From Cheiracanthium punctorium (taxonomy: Eukaryota; Arthropoda; Arachnida; Araneae; Cheiracanthiidae): DNA of 64,000 bases. The stretch covers positions 124,001 to 188,000 of the forward strand of contig JAWZYV010015836.1 in assembly GCA_038373885.1 (NCBI GenBank). Direction: 5' to 3'. The position numbers and the translations under genes were made by a program. Position 1 is the first letter of the stretch. Each line of letters begins with the position of its first letter. The notes below the pieces were generated by a model. That model was not told where the DNA came from. It worked only from the letters and a program-made list of their open reading frames with translations, and searched no databases. This document shows, piece by piece, positions 60,396-64,000 of this stretch.

Positions 60396-61243
60396 CGAGG
60401 ACCGTTCCGAAAGTAAATTGTGCCACTATTTTAACATTGAAACTTTTCACACAGAAACAAAAACACCTTAGCACCTCGAACTGTACGCCTTGTTCTATTT
60501 TCCGATAGTCATAACCGACATCGAAACATTTGGCGTAGCGTGAAAAGAGTTTAAAAAGACCACTCTATAAAAAATCCCTGAGTTGCGATGCAAGGAATTC
60601 TCTCTCAACGTGCTTCACCTCTGTATTTTTTGGCAAAGGTTCCAGAAAAAGCTGCTTTTAATGTAAGGAACAGGTTAAAGTTTGATGGAGCAAGATCTAA
60701 CATAGCTGTATGTGATTGCGCGTTGTCGTCTAATAACAGTATTAAGGGCTCGTTCTGTAATTCCCCGGTTGCGCACCGGTGCATGACCAGAGCGTTCGAA
60801 AAGACGGAGCGTTGGGCGGAGCTCTAAAAATAACCGCGCTCGAAAACGTTTCGGTTATGTAGCTGTTTTCTGCTCGGCCTGACCAGAGCGCAACCAGATT
60901 GACTTTTCTAGGAAGGAGGGTTATTCCGGTTATTAGAGAAGTGTTGCCAATGTTTTTTTTACGTTTTCTTGGCTTGGCATCGGATGTGGTGAGGATGACT
61001 GAAACCGGTTGACGACCATGATGTCACTTACCCAAAGAATGACTGCAACCGGTAGCACCGGTGCATAACTAACCTGTGAATTATAGAACGGGCCCTAATA
61101 CAGGATAAGAGTCAGCACCTCCATTGGCGTTTTTGCCATCAAACCAGCAATGGATATGGATTCTTATGAGAATTGTCTGATTAACATGTTGTACCATCTT
61201 CGTTTTCAAAAAATGGTGAAACTAACTTTCGGAATATCCCTCG
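60396..61243. mobile_element. Mariner-like element with TA target duplication, interrupted
   Basis: It begins CGAGGACCGTTCCGAAAGTA and ends with the reverse complement of CGAGGGATATTCCGAAAGTT, terminal repeats typical of mariner-group elements. TA lies at 60394-60395 and 61244-61245. A second element (60746-61095) has inserted in its middle; without it the host element is about 495 bp. No transposase motif is recognisable in the remaining sequence, so it is non-autonomous. Confidence 0.8.
60746..61095. mobile_element. PIF/Harbinger-type MITE nested in the mariner
   Basis: It starts GGGCTCGTTCTGTAATTCCC and ends with the reverse complement of GGGCCCGTTCTATAATTCAC. The 3-bp duplication TAA lies at 60743-60745 and 61096-61098. 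The TWA duplication and GGGC terminus fit PIF/Harbinger. Palindromic GCACCGGTGC blocks lie just inside both ends (about 60772 and 61057). GC content is far above the surroundings, and no enzyme is encoded. Confidence 0.82.
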
Positions 61244-61245
61244 TA

Positions 61246-62561
61246 CGCTTATACATAAATACTATAAAAGGTAAAAGCATATAGCATTAGAAGAGATTAT
61301 CAATTATCCATAACATTTATTAGCAGCAGCACTCATTGTGTTAAGATAATAATTATTAACATCAGTGTTTCTGCTTCTAATAAAACCTATGTACATTACA
61401 GAACGTTTCGCAAATAAACTCTCAGTTGTTTAAACATAATTAGATTTAATGCATTCATCTCAATTTATTTTGAAAATATTACCGCATAAAATAAAGACGT
61501 CGGGGATACTTAGACAGGTCGTTAAACATAATTTTTCAAGACATGAAAACCCATAAATATTATCGTCAGAATCTGATAATTACGGAATAAACAGGAAGCA
61601 AAGGTTCGTTTTAAATCAAGATTTTAAAATTCTTTCATCATACAAATTTTCGAATATAATTGTATCTATAAAATATGATTTTAGCTGGCGTTGATTAAGT
61701 ATTGAAACAATTTGTTTCACAATAGAATCATACCTTCATGAAGTAAATGGTTATAAAAAATGCGTGGTTATATTTGTAGCATTGTTACAATTGCATATTA
61801 ATCTCCATCTCGAAGGAATAATGATGAATCATGTGTAACGATTATAGAAAACTTTCTAACAAGTTTCTTTTTTGCTCCGAATTTAGCGAGGAATCATTGT
61901 CAAACTTAGCGAGATTTTCAGAAGAACCTCAGAAAAAATGGATATCGCTGTTCACGTAAATTTGTTTAATTTTGCTGATTATTTTTAATGATATTTATAC
62001 CATTTAAATGAAGAGTATGATATCATTAGCGTTTACATAAATATTGTTTTGTTCTTGAAATGGATTTGTGTCTAAACTGTCTCAGACCTTAATGCAATGG
62101 AATATTTTGATTGCTCCTGTATAAGAACTATAAATGTTAATTACTTTATTTTCGATGGAAAGCATTATTTTTTAATCCTTGATAGAATATATCAGTTTTA
62201 TTTTTTTGGGAACAAACGAATGTCTCCAAAACCAGCTTTAAATAAAGAATGCACATAAAGCGTAATTTCTTCCATAACCAAATGTATTCGTGTACTAGTT
62301 TGATGTCCAAGGACCTCCAGCTAACTGAAAAGGGACCCCTGTTACAGTTGTGAGGAGCGATATCTCTGACGATTAAAATAATATCCGAGAGGCCGATTCG
62401 AGAACTAAACCAGTTAGCCCAGATAACAGGCCCAGATATTCAAGAGTTCACAAATATCGCAGAAATAGTTATCTGTTTCACATTCAGTATATCGAAGCTA
62501 TCTGCAACAACCAGGAACGGATAGATATCTCATATCTAGAATATCTGAATATTCTGAAATA
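61246..62561. other. No recognised feature
   Basis: AT-rich up to about 62280, then a more balanced segment (62300-62540) rich in ATATCT/AGATAT motifs, which ends at the Tc1 boundary. No open frame of note. Confidence 0.5.
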
Positions 62562-62784
62562 CACTGGTGTAAGAATTTAAGAGAATTTACAGACTTGGAT
62601 GATTATCTTTAGAACTACTGCCCCGATTTTAAAGAAATTTGATGCGTACATACATTGATACAATACAAAACAAATAACCATTCAATAGTTGTACTACACG
62701 CATGAACGTGCGTAACACACGTCGGAGTCGGAAGGTATGAAACAGCGGTTGCAGAATAAACAAAAAAATGGGTTAATAGATAGG

Positions 62785-64000
62785 CTAATAGGGGGTACAG
62801 TCCCCTGTAAGAGATGTACATGCCTCGCAGCGTGATTTCATGCTTGAAATAAGACAGTTAATCATTTCCTGTGACAACTGGTACCACTCGTACCGCAACT
62901 CTGCTTTCATTCTCTGGATGGTTCTCAGAGGGGGGTGGGCGAGTTTCAATTGCACTCCCCATAGCGTCCCTGGCATGCTCTATAGGGTTGAGGCCTTGAG
63001 ATCTGTCTGGCCAATCCATACGGTGAACATCCTCACTCTTTAGAAATCCGTTGACCAGATGAGATGTATGTGGACTCAAGTTCTCGTCCATTAAAATGAA
63101 CTCAGGGCCAACTGCACCTCTGAAAAGGCGAAAACAGGGCTCCAAGACCTCATCCCTATAACTTACACCAGTCACAGTTCCTCTTTCACAGACATGGATA
63201 GGTTTGCGGCCATCCAACCGCAGACCATTAACTCTCTGACGCACAAAACATTGTTTTACACACAAACACAAAATTATTTATATTTACAATGTAAATAATG
63301 GCATTGAAAAGGAGAAAACAATATTTTTTTAGTAATTACCGATACAGTGGTAAAATGGTTAAATAGCATTTGGTATTGAAACTATACTTACTAATAATGA
63401 ATCAGAAAAAAGTTCGAATGTGTGGTATGTTCTTGAAACCATTATGCTCTAAAGAGTTAAACTTCCTCTGCTATAATGGTCGATTTCGCGGAATCGGAGA
63501 AACCCCCAATCTACAATGGAGGGTACGTAGGTGGTCCCTGGTCCTCTCCAAATAGACTTACGGAGAGAATCGGTATTTAGGCTGAACCCGGACTCATTAG
63601 TGAAGAGAACGGTCGCTCATTGATCCATACTCCAATCTTTATACTCGCTACACCAAGCTAAAGGGATTTTCCTGTTCGCAGAAGTGAGCGTGACGCAAAC
63701 AGCAGGTCTTCTTCCGAACAACCCTGTCACATGAAGTATTTTGGAAGCAATCACGCTTGATGCACGGATTCCTGTGGCTGCATAAAAGACACGAGGGATC
63801 TGAGAAGCTGTAGCACTCCTGTTACGCCTCGCTATAATGGACAATTGGCTTTATTCTCTGGCCGACGTGGCTCTTGGACGACTTTGCCCAGGCATTCTCT
63901 CGATGGATCCGGTATTCTGGAACTGTTTCCAGTAGTTACGCACGACGCTGGGCGTTATATTGAACTCTCTACAAATCTGTATTAAAGATTGGCCTGCATA
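62785..64000 (-). pseudogene. Tc1 transposase pseudogene (5' end outside window)
   Basis: A cut-and-paste transposase of the Tc1 family. From the window edge it reads an N-terminal helix-turn-helix part (ITPSVVRNYWKQFQNTGSIE), a linker GQSRPRATSARE, then ARRNRSATASQIPRV and FGRRPAVCVTLTSANRKI. The catalytic block FTNESGF has Asn where the first catalytic Asp is expected (codon at 63596-63598). After the insertion come VNGLRLDGRKPIHV, ILMDENLSPHT (second Asp retained) and NPIEH (Glu retained). The tail changes frame near 62945 and ends MKSRCEACTSLTGDCTPY. In-frame stops TAA (63853-63851) and TGA (63619-63617), the Asp loss, the insertion and the frameshift all show that it is inactive. Confidence 0.93.
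63231..63437. mobile_element. 207-bp insertion within the Tc1 pseudogene
   Basis: Aligning the transposase reading on either side leaves 207 bp of unrelated AT-rich DNA, flanked by the direct repeat ACCATTA (63224-63230 and 63438-63444). No terminal inverted repeats are evident. A CAGTGGTAAAATGGTTAAA block at about 63355 is reminiscent of a Pol III A box, so a SINE fragment is possible. Confidence 0.6.

Larger units (their letters stand above)
62562..64000 (-). mobile_element. Tc1-family transposon, left part truncated by the window edge
   Basis: The 3' end of the element is set by CACTGGTGTAAGAATTTAAG beginning at 62562, directly after a TA. Its transposase remnant reads leftward from the right edge of the window to 62785, followed by a 3' untranslated part of about 220 bp. 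The 5' terminal repeat lies beyond the window. An extra segment of 207 bp is inserted in the coding region at 63231-63437. Confidence 0.8.

Noticed and set aside
62320..62560. Balanced-composition segment with many ATATCT motifs
   Set aside because: No boundaries, open frame or repeat unit could be defined; it may simply be an older repeat next to the Tc1 element.

Overview
The window is eukaryotic, AT-rich, non-coding DNA, most likely from an arachnid and probably a spider. This rests on the repeat content: a Tc1-type transposase fossil at the right edge and a deleted mariner near 25 kb both resemble transposon families I associate with orb-weaving spiders, beside tRNA-derived SINEs, many short TA-flanked inverted-repeat elements and long (TA)n tracts. 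The species call is an inference. I found no intact cellular protein-coding gene, rRNA, functional tRNA or CRISPR array; nearly all open frames are short and AT-driven. The sequence is best read as intergenic DNA or a very long intron filled by layers of transposons.

Layout, left to right. 1-7 kb: a mariner/Tc1 fossil (about 1.69-2.04 kb), a hAT-like MITE remnant, a 1.28-kb element bounded by 18-bp inverted repeats, a perfect hairpin and diverged direct repeats. 7-24 kb: mostly featureless AT-rich DNA with one SINE carrying a 14-bp target duplication (10.7-11.0 kb), small inverted-repeat elements near 14.2 and 17 kb, a long (TA)n tract (19.4 kb) and one CpG-rich stretch (21.6-21.83 kb) that could be a promoter. 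24-31 kb: a SINE next to a 703-bp deleted mariner with identical 33-bp terminal repeats, two small MITEs, a GC-rich possible LTR remnant, and a complete 1,939-bp non-autonomous Helitron holding about eleven copies of a 156-bp satellite unit.

31-49 kb: several TA-flanked MITEs, a group of three short overlapping unidentified frames (41.2-41.8 kb), tRNA-derived repeats, a hAT MITE with a perfect 8-bp target duplication, a Helitron helicase fossil, tandem duplications, and a 1.27-kb inverted-repeat element whose ends are packed with AAGCTT-centred repeats. 49-64 kb: largely featureless DNA, one compositionally odd 290-bp segment near 57.9 kb, a mariner-like element with a PIF/Harbinger-type MITE nested inside it, and a broken Tc1 element running off the right edge.

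No genes work together here. The transposase and helicase remnants are all damaged. The short elements would depend on enzymes encoded elsewhere. The best candidates for new biology are the satellite-bearing Helitron, the AAGCTT-repeat element, the overlapping frames near 41.5 kb and the CpG-rich stretch near 21.7 kb.
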